Origin: Actinomadura madurae
Lineage (GTDB): Bacteria; Actinomycetota; Actinomycetes; Streptosporangiales; Streptosporangiaceae
Direction of reading: 5' to 3'
Length of the DNA stretch: 64,000 bases
Assembly (NCBI RefSeq): GCF_900115095.1
Contig: NZ_FOVH01000011.1
Location: 1 to 64,000, forward strand
Within the stretch, counting starts at the first letter, position 1; the number at the start of each line of letters is the position of its first letter. This document shows, piece after piece, positions 7,825 to 15,738 of this stretch. The position numbers were made by a program, and so were the translations under genes. The notes below the pieces were generated by a model, which was given only the letters and a program-made list of their open reading frames with translations, made no database searches and was not told where the DNA came from.

Positions 7825-8678
7825 CCCGGCGCGTCTTCGGCGCGGTGGCCGACTCCGGGCCGGTCGTGGTCCTGGCGGGGATCGCGGCGGCGGGGTCGTT
7901 CACCCACATCCGCGACACCGCCACCGAACACGGTCAACACGGCTGGATGGCCTGGGCCATCGCGGTGTGCATCGACCTGACCTGCGTCATGGCAGCCGGA
8001 GAGCGCCAGCGAGACAAGCGCACCGGACGAGACACCGGGCGCCTGTCATGGCCGACCCTCGTCCTGATCGGCGGCATCCTGCTCTCCCTCGCCGCCAACC
8101 TCGCGCAAGCCGACCCCTCGGTCTGGGGCTGGATCACCGCAGGGACCCCGGCGGGCGCGTTCCTGGTCGCCGTCTCGATGCTGGAACGCCGCAAAGCCGG
8201 CACCCGCCCGGCGGCTCGTCCGCTGCCCGTCCCGGACTCCTTCGGCCGTCCCGAACCGTCCCCGTCTCCGTCGCGGTCCTCGTCCGGGGCGCTGTCCGTC
8301 CCGTCCCCGCCGGACCCGGCCTCGTCCCCGTGGGTGGTCTGGGAGCACCCCACGGCCGCCGCTGCTACCGCGCCCGTCCCCCGCGACCAGGACGACCAGG
8401 ACCAGGGCGAGGACGAGCAGGACGGACAGACCTCCATCCCCGTCCCGACCGAACGCCCCACCTCGACGGCGCCCGCGTCCGCCTCGTCCGACTCGTCCTC
8501 GTCGGCTCCGGCGGGGCCGCTGGTCGACTTCGCCCGCCGGGTCGCCACCGAACACGAAACCGAGCACGGGCGGCCCATCACCCGGGATGCGTTGCGCGCC
8601 CGGCTCGGGGTCTCCAACCAGCTCGCCTCTGACCTGCTCCGCCAGATCCGCAACCAAGCAACCGTGCCCGTCTCCTGA
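7821..8678 (+). CDS. DUF2637 membrane protein (spread-like)
   Basis: 285 residues. The N-terminal 115 residues match the DUF2637 pattern, with about four hydrophobic helices (GPVVVLAGIAAAGSFTHI, MAWAIAVCIDLTCVMAAG, TLVLIGGILLSLAANLA, GWITAGTPAGAFLVAVSML). A long acidic, Ser/Pro-rich linker follows, then a C-terminal helix-turn-helix-like stretch (RDALRARLGVSNQLASDLLR). DUF2637 proteins occur in AICEs and Streptomyces plasmids and are thought to aid intramycelial spread. The start overlaps the previous stop (ATGA). Confidence 0.78.
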   Translation: MTRRVFGAVADSGPVVVLAGIAAAGSFTHIRDTATEHGQHGWMAWAIAVCIDLTCVMAAGERQRDKRTGRDTGRLSWPTLVLIGGILLSLAANLAQADPSVWGWITAGTPAGAFLVAVSMLERRKAGTRPAARPLPVPDSFGRPEPSPSPSRSSSGALSVPSPPDPASSPWVVWEHPTAAAATAPVPRDQDDQDQGEDEQDGQTSIPVPTERPTSTAPASASSDSSSSAPAGPLVDFARRVATEHETEHGRPITRDALRARLGVSNQLASDLLRQIRNQATVPVS

Positions 8679-8697
8679 CTTGCTGGAGGAACCTGCC

Positions 8698-9123
8698 ATG
8701 ACCACGCCTTCGAACTCGACCCGTCCGGCCGCTCCGGTGGTGCCCGGTGACCTGTTCGCCCGGCACCAGATCATTCTCGGCCTGCGCGCCCTGGCCGTCT
8801 TCCTGGAAGCCAACCCGGACGTGCCGGTCAACGAGTTCGGCCACGACCTCATCGTCAGCGTCCGGGCCGATGACGCCTCGGCGGTCGCGCTGGTCGACGC
8901 CACGGCGGCGCTGCTGGGCGTCGACGTCGCCGACGACACCGGCCGGGGCGGGCACTACACCGCAACCCGCACCTTCGGCCGCGTCTCCTACCGCATCGTC
9001 CACATCCCCCAGCGGCGCCACGAGGAGTACCACGCCCGCGACAGCTACTGGGACAACATCACCCTGGACACCGGCCAGCGCAGCGACCAGGGCCACAGCG
9101 AGATCAGTGGGCGGGTGGCCTGA
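8698..9123 (+). CDS. AICE-associated hypothetical protein
   Basis: 141 residues. The ATG at 8698 sits 7 bp after GGAGG, so it is preferred over in-frame upstream GTGs. The sequence (LRALAVFLEANPDVPVNEF, then VRADDASAVALVDATAALLG and FGRVSYRIVHIPQ) looks like a compact alpha/beta protein of a type often found before RepSA. No function can be given. It ends in a TGATG overlap with the next gene. Confidence 0.6.
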   Translation: MTTPSNSTRPAAPVVPGDLFARHQIILGLRALAVFLEANPDVPVNEFGHDLIVSVRADDASAVALVDATAALLGVDVADDTGRGGHYTATRTFGRVSYRIVHIPQRRHEEYHARDSYWDNITLDTGQRSDQGHSEISGRVA

Positions 9124-9413
9124 TGACCGACCAGAACCCGACGACGTGGCGGCTTCGCTGCCGGGCCTGCAACCTCACCGCTGGCGGTCTGCACTGGGTG
9201 ACCCTGCTCAGCCTGCGGGGCGGCCCCTCGTGCTCGGCCTGCGGCTCGACCGAGGTGACCGCGCAGGACTCGGCGACCGGATCGGCCATCGCCTTCCCGC
9301 GCCCGCTCCCCTCGGTCGGCCAGTGGTGGCAGTGCTGCAACTGCGGCGGGACCGGCCTGGACTCCTACGGCGACACCTGCCCGCACTGCCAGGGCCTCGG
9401 CAACTGCCAATAG
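9123..9413 (+). CDS. Small zinc-ribbon-like protein
   Basis: 96 residues. Four Cys pairs are visible: CRAC, CSAC, CCNCGGTG and CPHCQGLG. The last two resemble the CxxCxGxG repeats of the DnaJ zinc domain, so a two-zinc fold is likely. Coupled by TGATG overlap to the preceding gene and placed before repSA; a DNA- or protein-binding accessory role is possible. Confidence 0.62.
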   Translation: MTDQNPTTWRLRCRACNLTAGGLHWVTLLSLRGGPSCSACGSTEVTAQDSATGSAIAFPRPLPSVGQWWQCCNCGGTGLDSYGDTCPHCQGLGNCQ

Positions 9414-9427
9414 CCCTGAGCGCCCCC

Positions 9428-9457
9428 GGCGTGACCGCTCAACCGCCAAGTCACGCC
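9428..9457. other. Stem-loop upstream of repSA
   Basis: GGCGTGAC and GTCACGCC pair perfectly across a 14-nt loop, and flanking C and G runs could extend the stem. It lies in the only non-coding gap before the initiator gene. It may be a terminator for the small genes or part of the double-strand origin; sequence alone does not decide. Confidence 0.4.
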
Positions 9458-9515
9458 GTCACGTCGGGGGCCATCCCCTTCACCCGCACGAAACCGGTAA
9501 GGAGACCCCTTCATC

Positions 9516-10910
9516 GTGCCCCACCCTGCCCTCACACCGCAGGACGCCCGACTGATGGCCAAGATCATCGACCGGCCCGACTTCGAGCGCTGGGCCGCTC
9601 GTGCCCGCGCTACCGGCGGCTGCGCGCAACCGGTGTTCCTGACCGGCACCGTCAGCCACGTCCACACCGGTACCGGGGAACTGCTGCACCACTACACCAC
9701 CGACCGTGAGCCGGACGGCGCGCTTCCAGTGGCGTGCAAGACCCGGCGGGCCTCCCGCTGCCCGGCCTGCGCCGAGATCTACCGGGCCGACACCTACCAA
9801 CTCATCCGCGCGGGCCTGGCAGGCGGCAAAGGCATCCCCGAAACCGTCTCCGGTCACCCGGCCGCCTTCGTCACCCTGACCGCGCCCTCCTTCGGCCCCG
9901 TCCACACACGCCGGGAACGCAACGGCGGACGGGTCGAGCGCTGCCACCCCCGGCGGGACGCCACACCGTGCCCGCACGGCGTGACGGCCTCCTGCACCGC
10001 CCGGCACTCCGCCGACGACCCCCGGCTCGGCGAACCGCTGTGCCCCGACTGCTACGACTACGCCGGGTCGGTCATGTTTAACGCCATGGCCCCGGAACTG
10101 TGGCGCCGCTTCACGCTCGCACTGCGCCGCTACCTGGCCAAAGCGGCCGGGCTCACACAAAAGGAGTTCCGCGAGACGCTGGCGGTCTCCTTCGCCAAGG
10201 TCGCCGAATACCAACGGCGCGGCGTCGTCCACTTCCACGCCGTCATCCGCTTCGACGGCCCCGACGGCCCCACCACACCCCCGCCCGGTTGGGCCACCGT
10301 CCAACTCCTGGAAGACGCCGTCAAGCACGCCGCCGGCGCCGTCTCGGTCACCACTCCGGCCGCCCCCGGCATCCGGGCACGGTCGCTGACCTGGGGCGCG
10401 CAAGTCGACATCCGGGCCATCACCTCCTCGGGTGCGCTCACCCAACAGGCCGTAGCGGGCTACATCGCCAAGTACGCCACCAAAGCCGCCGAATGCGTCG
10501 GCACCCTCGACCGGCGGCTTCATCCCGCTGACGACCTGGACGAGCTACCGATCACGCCGCACGCCCGGCGGCTCATGAGCGCATGCCTGATCTTGGGTGC
10601 CCTGGAGGAGTTCGCAGACCTCCGGCTCGTCCAGTGGGCTCACATGCTCGGGTTCCGCGGCCACTTCTCCACCAAGTCACGCCGCTACTCCACCACCCTC
10701 GGCGCCCTGCGGGCCGCACGCATCGCCTACGTCCGCGAACAGCACCCCGGCTGGCAACCGCCCGACGACCAAGACCCTGACCTGATCCTCGCCATCGGCG
10801 AATGGCGCTTCCACAGCCAGGGCCTCACACGCGGCGAAGCGCTCGTCACGGCCGCGCTCACCGGAAGACCCCTACCGCCTCCCGCATCGACAGACAGGAA
10901 AGCCGCATGA
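9516..10910 (+). CDS. RepSA-type rolling-circle replication initiator
   Basis: 464 residues, GTG start with AAGGAG upstream. Nicks the element's origin to start rolling-circle replication after excision. A Cys-rich N-terminal part (CKTRRASRCPACAEIYRADT, CPHGV, CPDCYDY) is followed by the Rep core. The HUH metal motif is visible as VVHFHAVIRFD, and AVAGYIAKYATKAAE holds the expected tyrosine-containing helix. Length and context match RepSA/replication initiator proteins of AICEs. Overlaps xis by 4 bp. Confidence 0.88.
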   Translation: MPHPALTPQDARLMAKIIDRPDFERWAARARATGGCAQPVFLTGTVSHVHTGTGELLHHYTTDREPDGALPVACKTRRASRCPACAEIYRADTYQLIRAGLAGGKGIPETVSGHPAAFVTLTAPSFGPVHTRRERNGGRVERCHPRRDATPCPHGVTASCTARHSADDPRLGEPLCPDCYDYAGSVMFNAMAPELWRRFTLALRRYLAKAAGLTQKEFRETLAVSFAKVAEYQRRGVVHFHAVIRFDGPDGPTTPPPGWATVQLLEDAVKHAAGAVSVTTPAAPGIRARSLTWGAQVDIRAITSSGALTQQAVAGYIAKYATKAAECVGTLDRRLHPADDLDELPITPHARRLMSACLILGALEEFADLRLVQWAHMLGFRGHFSTKSRRYSTTLGALRAARIAYVREQHPGWQPPDDQDPDLILAIGEWRFHSQGLTRGEALVTAALTGRPLPPPASTDRKAA

Positions 10911-11164
10911 GCAAGGCAAAGGCTGAGGTGTCCCCGATCAACCTGGGTGAACGACTGCTGACCGTCGCTGAGGCGGCCGAGGTCCTGTCGACCTCCGAAC
11001 GGTTCCCGCGGCGGCTCATCGCTGAGCGGCGAATCCGCTTCGTCCGCCTCGGCGAACCTGGCAGGCGCGGACACGTCCGCATCCCCGAATCGGCGCTCCG
11101 CGAGTACATCGCGGGCGGCCTGGTCGAGCCCATGACCGCCTCCGACGTCTGGAGGGCTGCCTAA
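10907..11164 (+). CDS. xis: Excisionase (MerR/AlpA-like helix-turn-helix)
   Basis: 85 residues. Directs the integrase to excise the element. The central winged HTH is LLTVAEAAEVLSTSERFPRR, followed by the RFVRLGEPGRRGHVRIPESA wing typical of helix-turn-helix type 17 excisionases. The start was set at ATG 10907, where ATGA overlaps the repSA stop; the stop overlaps int (TAATG), so rep-xis-int are translationally coupled. Confidence 0.85.
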   Translation: MSKAKAEVSPINLGERLLTVAEAAEVLSTSERFPRRLIAERRIRFVRLGEPGRRGHVRIPESALREYIAGGLVEPMTASDVWRAA

Positions 11165-12510
11165 TGGCGAACAGAGACGGGCACCGCCGGTTCGGCAACG
11201 TCCGCAAGCTCCCCTCGGGCCGGTTCCAAGCGCGGTACCCCGGCCCTGACGGGCGCGTCCGCACCGCTCCGAACACGTTCGCCACCAAACGCGATGCCGA
11301 ACGCGCGCTCACGCTGATCGAGGGGCAGATACTCGGCGGGGAGTGGACTGATCCAGACCGGGGCAAGGTCAAGCTCGGCGACTATGCCGCCAAGTGGATA
11401 GAGCAGCGTCAGAACCTCCGGCCCCGTACACGGGAACTGTATGCCTGGCTGCTGCGCAAGCACATCACGCCGCACCTCGGGGCGGTCGCGCTCGGCCAGC
11501 TCAGTACGCCGATGATCCGGGACTGGCTGTCGACGCTGGCTGATGCCGGGGTCTCGGCGACCTCGCGCGCAAAGGCGTATCGGCTGCTGCGGGGCGTCCT
11601 CATGACGGCCGTCGACGAGGACAAGATCCTCACTCGGAACCCTTGCCGCGTGCGTGGGGCCGGTACCGAGGATGCGCCCGAACGCCCGACCCTCACGGTT
11701 GCTCAGGTCTTCGAGTTGGCCGAACGGGTCGGCGTGCGGCCGGTGGGCAACATCCGGAAGCTGGACTCGGGCGAGTACCGGCTGCGCTATCAGGTCAAAG
11801 ACGGCGTCATGCGCCGTTTCCCGGGCTCCTTCGGGACGCGCCTGGAGGCTGAGCGGGCGCTGTGGAAGCTCGCCGAGGAGGGGCGCGCCGACGTGGTCCA
11901 GGACGACCGGCTTCGGGCGCTGATCCTGCTTGCCGGGTTCGCCAGTCTTCGATGGGGCGAGGTCACGGCGCTACGACGCTGCGACATCGACACCGTGAAC
12001 CGCACCGTCCGGGTACGGGGCGCTTACGTCGAGCGGGCAACCGGGGAGATGATCCTCGGGCCGACCAAGTCACGAGCAGGGATGCGCACCGTCTCTATTC
12101 CGGCTGCGATCGTTCCTCACCTGGTCGCCCACTTGGACAAGTACGTTCGGCCGGGTGCTGATGCCCTCGTCTTCACGGGGATCAAGGGCGGGCCGCTGCG
12201 GCGTAGCGGCTTCAACAAGCTGACCCGGTGGAGCCACGTCGTCAGCTCGTTGGGGGTGCCGAATCTGCACTTCCACGACCTTCGGCATACCGGCAACACG
12301 TTGGCGGCAGACATGGGCGTCTCGCTGCGCAACCTCATGGCGCGCATGGGGCACGACAACGAGCGGGCCGCGCTCCGGTACCAGCACCGATCGGCCAAGG
12401 CGGATCGGGCCATCGCGGACGGGTTTGACGCGCTGGTCCAGGCCGAGCGGACGCAGGACGGCGACGAGGAGGACGACGGGTCGGGCGGCGCCCTGGTGCC
12501 GGTGGGCTAA
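11164..12510 (+). CDS. int: Tyrosine-recombinase integrase
   Basis: 448 residues. Integrates the AICE at the tRNA-Gly 3' end and, with Xis, excises it. Residues 10-55 form an AP2-like arm-binding domain and about 68-160 the SAM-like core-binding domain. The catalytic domain has R263 (SLRWGEV), H371/R374 (HDLRH), H397 (MGHDNE) and Y406 (LRYQH). Residues about 193-245 repeat the N-terminal domain (GNIRKLDSGEYRLRY against GNVRKLPSGRFQARY, then LEAERAL against RDAERAL). A second AP2-like domain is thus inserted between core-binding and catalytic parts. Confidence 0.93.
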   Translation: MANRDGHRRFGNVRKLPSGRFQARYPGPDGRVRTAPNTFATKRDAERALTLIEGQILGGEWTDPDRGKVKLGDYAAKWIEQRQNLRPRTRELYAWLLRKHITPHLGAVALGQLSTPMIRDWLSTLADAGVSATSRAKAYRLLRGVLMTAVDEDKILTRNPCRVRGAGTEDAPERPTLTVAQVFELAERVGVRPVGNIRKLDSGEYRLRYQVKDGVMRRFPGSFGTRLEAERALWKLAEEGRADVVQDDRLRALILLAGFASLRWGEVTALRRCDIDTVNRTVRVRGAYVERATGEMILGPTKSRAGMRTVSIPAAIVPHLVAHLDKYVRPGADALVFTGIKGGPLRRSGFNKLTRWSHVVSSLGVPNLHFHDLRHTGNTLAADMGVSLRNLMARMGHDNERAALRYQHRSAKADRAIADGFDALVQAERTQDGDEEDDGSGGALVPVG

Positions 12511-12528
12511 TGGCACGCTAATGGCACG
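12507..12528. repeat. Tandem 11-bp repeat, candidate integrase arm sites
   Basis: CTAATGGCACG occurs twice back to back, starting at the int stop codon and about 75 bp from the tRNA end. Short direct repeats in this position are typical arm-type sites for AP2-like integrase domains. Confidence 0.5.
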
Positions 12529-12556
12529 AGGGCCCGTGAAGGGCTTTGAAACGATC

Positions 12557-12594
12557 AAGGCCCAGGCGGGGACTTACTCCCTGGCCTGGGCCTT
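12557..12594 (+). terminator. Terminator between int and tRNA-Gly
   Basis: A perfect 11-bp stem (AAGGCCCAGGC / GCCTGGGCCTT) with a 16-nt loop, followed by CTTCTT. It would end rep-xis-int transcription before the oppositely oriented tRNA. Confidence 0.7.
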
Positions 12595-12599
12595 CTTGG

Positions 12600-12645
12600 T
12601 GGAGCGGGTGACGGGAATCGAACCCGCGCTGTCAGCTTGGGAAGC
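12600..12645. other. Predicted attachment site in tRNA-Gly 3' half
   Basis: The integrase gene ends 90 bp from the tRNA 3' terminus, the usual geometry for AICEs. The identity segment should lie within the anticodon-to-CCA half. Its exact extent cannot be set because the partner repeat is not in the window. Confidence 0.5.
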
Positions 12646-12673
12646 TGAAGTTCTACCATTGAACTACACCCGC
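12600..12673 (-). tRNA. tRNA-Gly (CCC anticodon)
   Basis: Reads GCGGGTG at its 5' end and CACCCGC at the 3' end of the acceptor stem, then T and an encoded CCA. D-arm GTTC...GAAC, anticodon stem TCAGC/GCTGA with loop TTCCCAA (anticodon CCC), T-arm GCGGGTTCGATTCCCGT-like. All stems close. It decodes GGG and serves as AICE integration target. Confidence 0.95.
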
Positions 12674-12754
12674 GTGGGGGCCCTGGTGGGGCTCCATGCT
12701 GTGGTTACTGTACCGGATCGCCGGGTGGGGTGGGGTGTGGGATAGCGTTTCGGG

Positions 12755-13330
12755 GTGCTGCTCTCCGATCGCGATATCAGGGCCGAGCTCGGGTCCGGGC
12801 GGGTGAAGATCGACCCGTATGAGCCGGGGATGGTTCAGCCGTCCAGTGTGGACGTGAGGCTGGACCGGTACTTCCGGGTGTTCGAGAACCACAGGTATCC
12901 GCACATCGATCCGGCCGTGGAGCAGCCGGATCTGACGCGGCTGGTGGAGGTCGATCCCGAGGAGGCGTTCGTCCTGCATCCCGGGGAGTTCGTGCTGGCG
13001 TCGACGTACGAGGTGTTCGCGCTGCCCGACGATCTGGCGGCCAGGTTGGAGGGGAAGTCCAGCCTGGGGCGGTTGGGGCTGCTCACGCACTCGACGGCCG
13101 GGTGGATCGATCCGGGGTTCAGCGGGCACGTGACGCTGGAGCTGTCGAACGTGGCGACGCTGCCGATCAAGTTGTGGCCCGGGATGAAGATCGGGCAGAT
13201 GTGCCTGTTCCGGACGAGCTCGCCGGCGGAGTACCCCTACGGGTCGGCGAAGTACGGGTCGCGGTACCAGGACCAGCGGGGGCCGACGCCCTCGCGGTCC
13301 TACCTGAACTTCCATCGGACGAAGGTGTAG
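12755..13330 (+). CDS. dcd: dCTP deaminase
   Basis: 191 residues, full length. Deaminates dCTP, supplying dUTP/dUMP for thymidylate synthesis; the actinobacterial type may also hydrolyse the triphosphate. Family motifs are QPSSVDVRL, GKSSLGRLGL (R106) and HVTLELSN (E129, the catalytic glutamate). GTG start at 12755. Begins the chromosomal side beyond the tRNA. Confidence 0.95.
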   Translation: MLLSDRDIRAELGSGRVKIDPYEPGMVQPSSVDVRLDRYFRVFENHRYPHIDPAVEQPDLTRLVEVDPEEAFVLHPGEFVLASTYEVFALPDDLAARLEGKSSLGRLGLLTHSTAGWIDPGFSGHVTLELSNVATLPIKLWPGMKIGQMCLFRTSSPAEYPYGSAKYGSRYQDQRGPTPSRSYLNFHRTKV

Positions 13331-13424
13331 TCGGTTCGTGACCTGAACGTGACGGAGATCACCAAAAGATGAAACATGTTCTCTGGACGGGTAGTTTCGG
13401 GCGACGCACAACGTTGGCGTCTGG

Positions 13425-13447
13425 TTGACAGTCTCTTTGCATGAGAC
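13425..13447 (+). promoter_or_regulatory. Candidate promoter/operator of betaine transporter operon
   Basis: TTGACA (13425-13430) is directly followed by a 17-bp inverted repeat GTCTC-N7-GAGAC (13431-13447). No clear -10 is visible. The palindrome would suit a repressor controlling the three-gene transporter operon. Confidence 0.4.
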
Positions 13448-13513
13448 TCCGGACGCCCGGACGGACAGGGCGACCCGTTTCCGCGCTTTGACGTGGGAAC
13501 CCGGAAGGAGATC

Positions 13514-14767
13514 GTGTCAGTACTCCGCGCGGAAAGCGTCACCAAGCTCTTCGGCCGTAAGGCGGGCGAGGCACAGCGGAAACTCAGGGCGGGCGCCGAC
13601 CTGCAGGCGGTTCGCGACCTAGGGGTCACCCCCGCGGTGGTGGACGCCACGTTCGAGGTCCGGCAGGGCGAGATCTTCGTGGTCATGGGCCTGTCGGGGT
13701 CGGGGAAGTCGACCCTCATCCGGATGCTGAACGGGCTTCTCGGGGTCACGTCCGGGAGTGTCGAGATCGACGGCCAGGACATCGCGAAGATGTCGCCGAA
13801 GGCGCTGCGGGCGCTCCGGCAGAACAAGGTCAGCATGGTCTTCCAGCACTTCGCGCTGTTCCCCCATCGGACGGTCCTGGCGAACGCCGCGTACGGGCTG
13901 GAGGTCCGCGGCGTCCCGAAGGAGGAACGAGAGAAGAAGGCCCGGGAGTTCCTGGCCCTGGTCGGCCTGGAGGGTTGGGAGAGCAAGGTCCCCCGGGAGC
14001 TGTCGGGCGGGATGCAGCAGCGGGTGGGGCTGGCGCGGGCGCTGACGGCCGGCACCGACATCATCCTGATGGACGAGGCGTTCAGCGCGCTCGACCCGCT
14101 GATCCGGCGGGAGGTCCAGGACCTGCTGCTCGACCTGCAGGGGCGGTTCGGCAAGACGATCGTGTTCATCACGCACGACCTGAACGAGGCCATGCGCATC
14201 GGCGACCGGATCGCGGTCATGCGGGAGGGCCGGATCGTGCAGATCGGCACGGCCGAGGAGATCCTGACCGACCCCGCGAACGACTACGTCGCCCAGTTCG
14301 TCGCGGATGTGGACCGTACCAGGGTGCTGACGGCGTCCTCGGTGATGGAGAAGCCGCTCGTGACGGTGCTGGCGTCGACGGGTCCGCGGACGGCGCTGCG
14401 GACGATGCGCGAGCACCAGACGTCGGCCGCGTTCGTGATCGAGCGGGACCGGAAGCTGGTCGGCCGGGTGCGGGCGACGGTGATCGCCGACGCGGTGCAG
14501 GAGAACGTGCAGACGCTGGACGGGCTGGTCGACCCGGAGGACCCGGCGCCGGTGTCGCCGGACACGCCGGTCGCGGACCTGTTCGTGCGGTGCGCCGAGA
14601 GCGACCTGCCGGTCCCCGTGGCCGACGAGGACGGGACGCTGCTCGGCGTGATCCCGCGGGTGACGCTGCTGGCGGCACTGGGTGCGATCAACTCCCATGT
14701 GGAGGAGGTCGTGGCCGAGCCGGAACTCGCGCTGACGAAGGAGGGCAGTGGCGTTGACGGTGAGTAG
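13514..14767 (+). CDS. proV: Glycine betaine/proline-type ABC transporter ATPase with CBS domains
   Basis: 417 residues. Powers uptake of a quaternary-amine osmoprotectant. Walker A GLSGSGKST, signature LSGGMQQRVGLARAL and Walker B IILMDEAFSALD are intact. The C-terminal quarter holds a CBS pair (VTVLASTGPRTALRTM through LLGVIPRVTLLAAL), which in OpuA senses ionic strength or cyclic-di-AMP. GTG at 13514 was chosen because GGAAGGAG lies 3 bp upstream. First gene of a three-gene operon; overlaps the permease by 20 bp. Confidence 0.92.
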   Translation: MSVLRAESVTKLFGRKAGEAQRKLRAGADLQAVRDLGVTPAVVDATFEVRQGEIFVVMGLSGSGKSTLIRMLNGLLGVTSGSVEIDGQDIAKMSPKALRALRQNKVSMVFQHFALFPHRTVLANAAYGLEVRGVPKEEREKKAREFLALVGLEGWESKVPRELSGGMQQRVGLARALTAGTDIILMDEAFSALDPLIRREVQDLLLDLQGRFGKTIVFITHDLNEAMRIGDRIAVMREGRIVQIGTAEEILTDPANDYVAQFVADVDRTRVLTASSVMEKPLVTVLASTGPRTALRTMREHQTSAAFVIERDRKLVGRVRATVIADAVQENVQTLDGLVDPEDPAPVSPDTPVADLFVRCAESDLPVPVADEDGTLLGVIPRVTLLAALGAINSHVEEVVAEPELALTKEGSGVDGE

Positions 14768-15668
14768 AGCGGTCGAGCTGCCCCGGGTTCCGGTCGGTGA
14801 GTGGTTCGACAGCCTGGTGAACTGGTGTACGGACAACCTGTCGTGGTTGTTCGACGGGATCGGCTCCGCGATCGACTCGTCGGTCGAGGTGCTGACGGAC
14901 GTCCTGACGGTCCTGCCGCCGCTGGCGCTGACGCTGGTGCTGGCTCTGCTCGCGCTCGTGGTCAGCGGCTGGAAGCTGGGCGTCTTCACGGTCCTCGGGT
15001 TCGCGCTGATCGACAGCATGGAGCTGTGGGAGTCCGCGATGGACTCGCTGGCGCTGGTTCTGGTGTCGGCGGTGGTGGCGACCGTCCTGTCGATACCGAT
15101 CGGCATCGCGGCGGCGCGCAGCGACATGGTGAGCCGGGTCGTGCGGCCGATCCTCGACTTCATGCAGACGATGCCGGCGTTCGTGTACCTGATCCCGGCG
15201 ATCTTCTTCTTCAGCATCGGCGCGGTGCCCGGCGTGGTGGCGACGGTGATCTTCGCGATGCCGCCGGGGGTGCGGCTGACCGAGCTCGGCATCCGCGGCG
15301 TCGACCCGGAGATGGTCGAGGCGGGCGAGGCGTTCGGGACGCCGCCGAACCGGATCCTGACCCGGATCCAGATCCCGCTCGCGATGCCGTCGATCATGGC
15401 GGGCGTCAACCAGCTGATCATGCTGTCGCTGTCCATGGTGGTCATCGCGGGCATGGTCGGCGCGGGCGGCCTCGGCGGCGAGGTGCTGGAGGGCATCAAC
15501 CGGGTCGACGTCGCCAAGGGCTTCGAGGGCGGCATCGCCGTCGTCGTGCTGGCCATCTACCTGGACCGGCTGACCGGTTCGCTCGGCGGCGGCGCCGGCG
15601 CCGGCCTGCTGCGCGCACTGTTCTCCCGCGGTACCCCGGCCGTCGTGGGCACCGCAGGCGCCGACTAG
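14748..15668 (+). CDS. proW: Glycine betaine/proline-type ABC transporter permease
   Basis: 306 residues. Inner-membrane channel subunit. After an amphipathic N-terminus there are about six or seven transmembrane helices (including TLVLALLALVVSGW and AFVYLIPAIFFFSIGAVPGV). The EAA-loop ATPase contact EMVEAGEAFGTPPNRILTRI is well preserved. GTG start with AAGGAGGG upstream, inside the end of the ATPase gene. Confidence 0.92.
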   Translation: MALTVSRAVELPRVPVGEWFDSLVNWCTDNLSWLFDGIGSAIDSSVEVLTDVLTVLPPLALTLVLALLALVVSGWKLGVFTVLGFALIDSMELWESAMDSLALVLVSAVVATVLSIPIGIAAARSDMVSRVVRPILDFMQTMPAFVYLIPAIFFFSIGAVPGVVATVIFAMPPGVRLTELGIRGVDPEMVEAGEAFGTPPNRILTRIQIPLAMPSIMAGVNQLIMLSLSMVVIAGMVGAGGLGGEVLEGINRVDVAKGFEGGIAVVVLAIYLDRLTGSLGGGAGAGLLRALFSRGTPAVVGTAGAD

Positions 15669-15738
15669 CCGCGGCCCCGGCCGGTTCGACGCCTTCCCCC
15701 GTTCCCCCCACACCATGCAAGCCGACGAAAGGATGGGC

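Larger units (their letters stand above)
5137..12602 (+). mobile_element. pSAM2-type actinomycete integrative and conjugative element (core)
   Basis: The order GntR repressor, SCO3933-like protein, FtsK/SpoIIIE translocase, small spread-like genes, RepSA-type initiator, excisionase and integrase, ending against a tRNA 3' end, is the diagnostic AICE layout. These elements excise, replicate as double-stranded circles by rolling circle, and transfer between mycelia with a single translocase. Only the right boundary is clear. No second copy of the tRNA 3' end is visible upstream, so the left end may lie before base 1, and the genes at 1990-5028 may be cargo. Confidence 0.85.

Noticed and set aside
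13331..13513. Riboswitch before the betaine transporter
   Set aside because: No conserved riboswitch core was visible; only a promoter-like box and a short palindrome.
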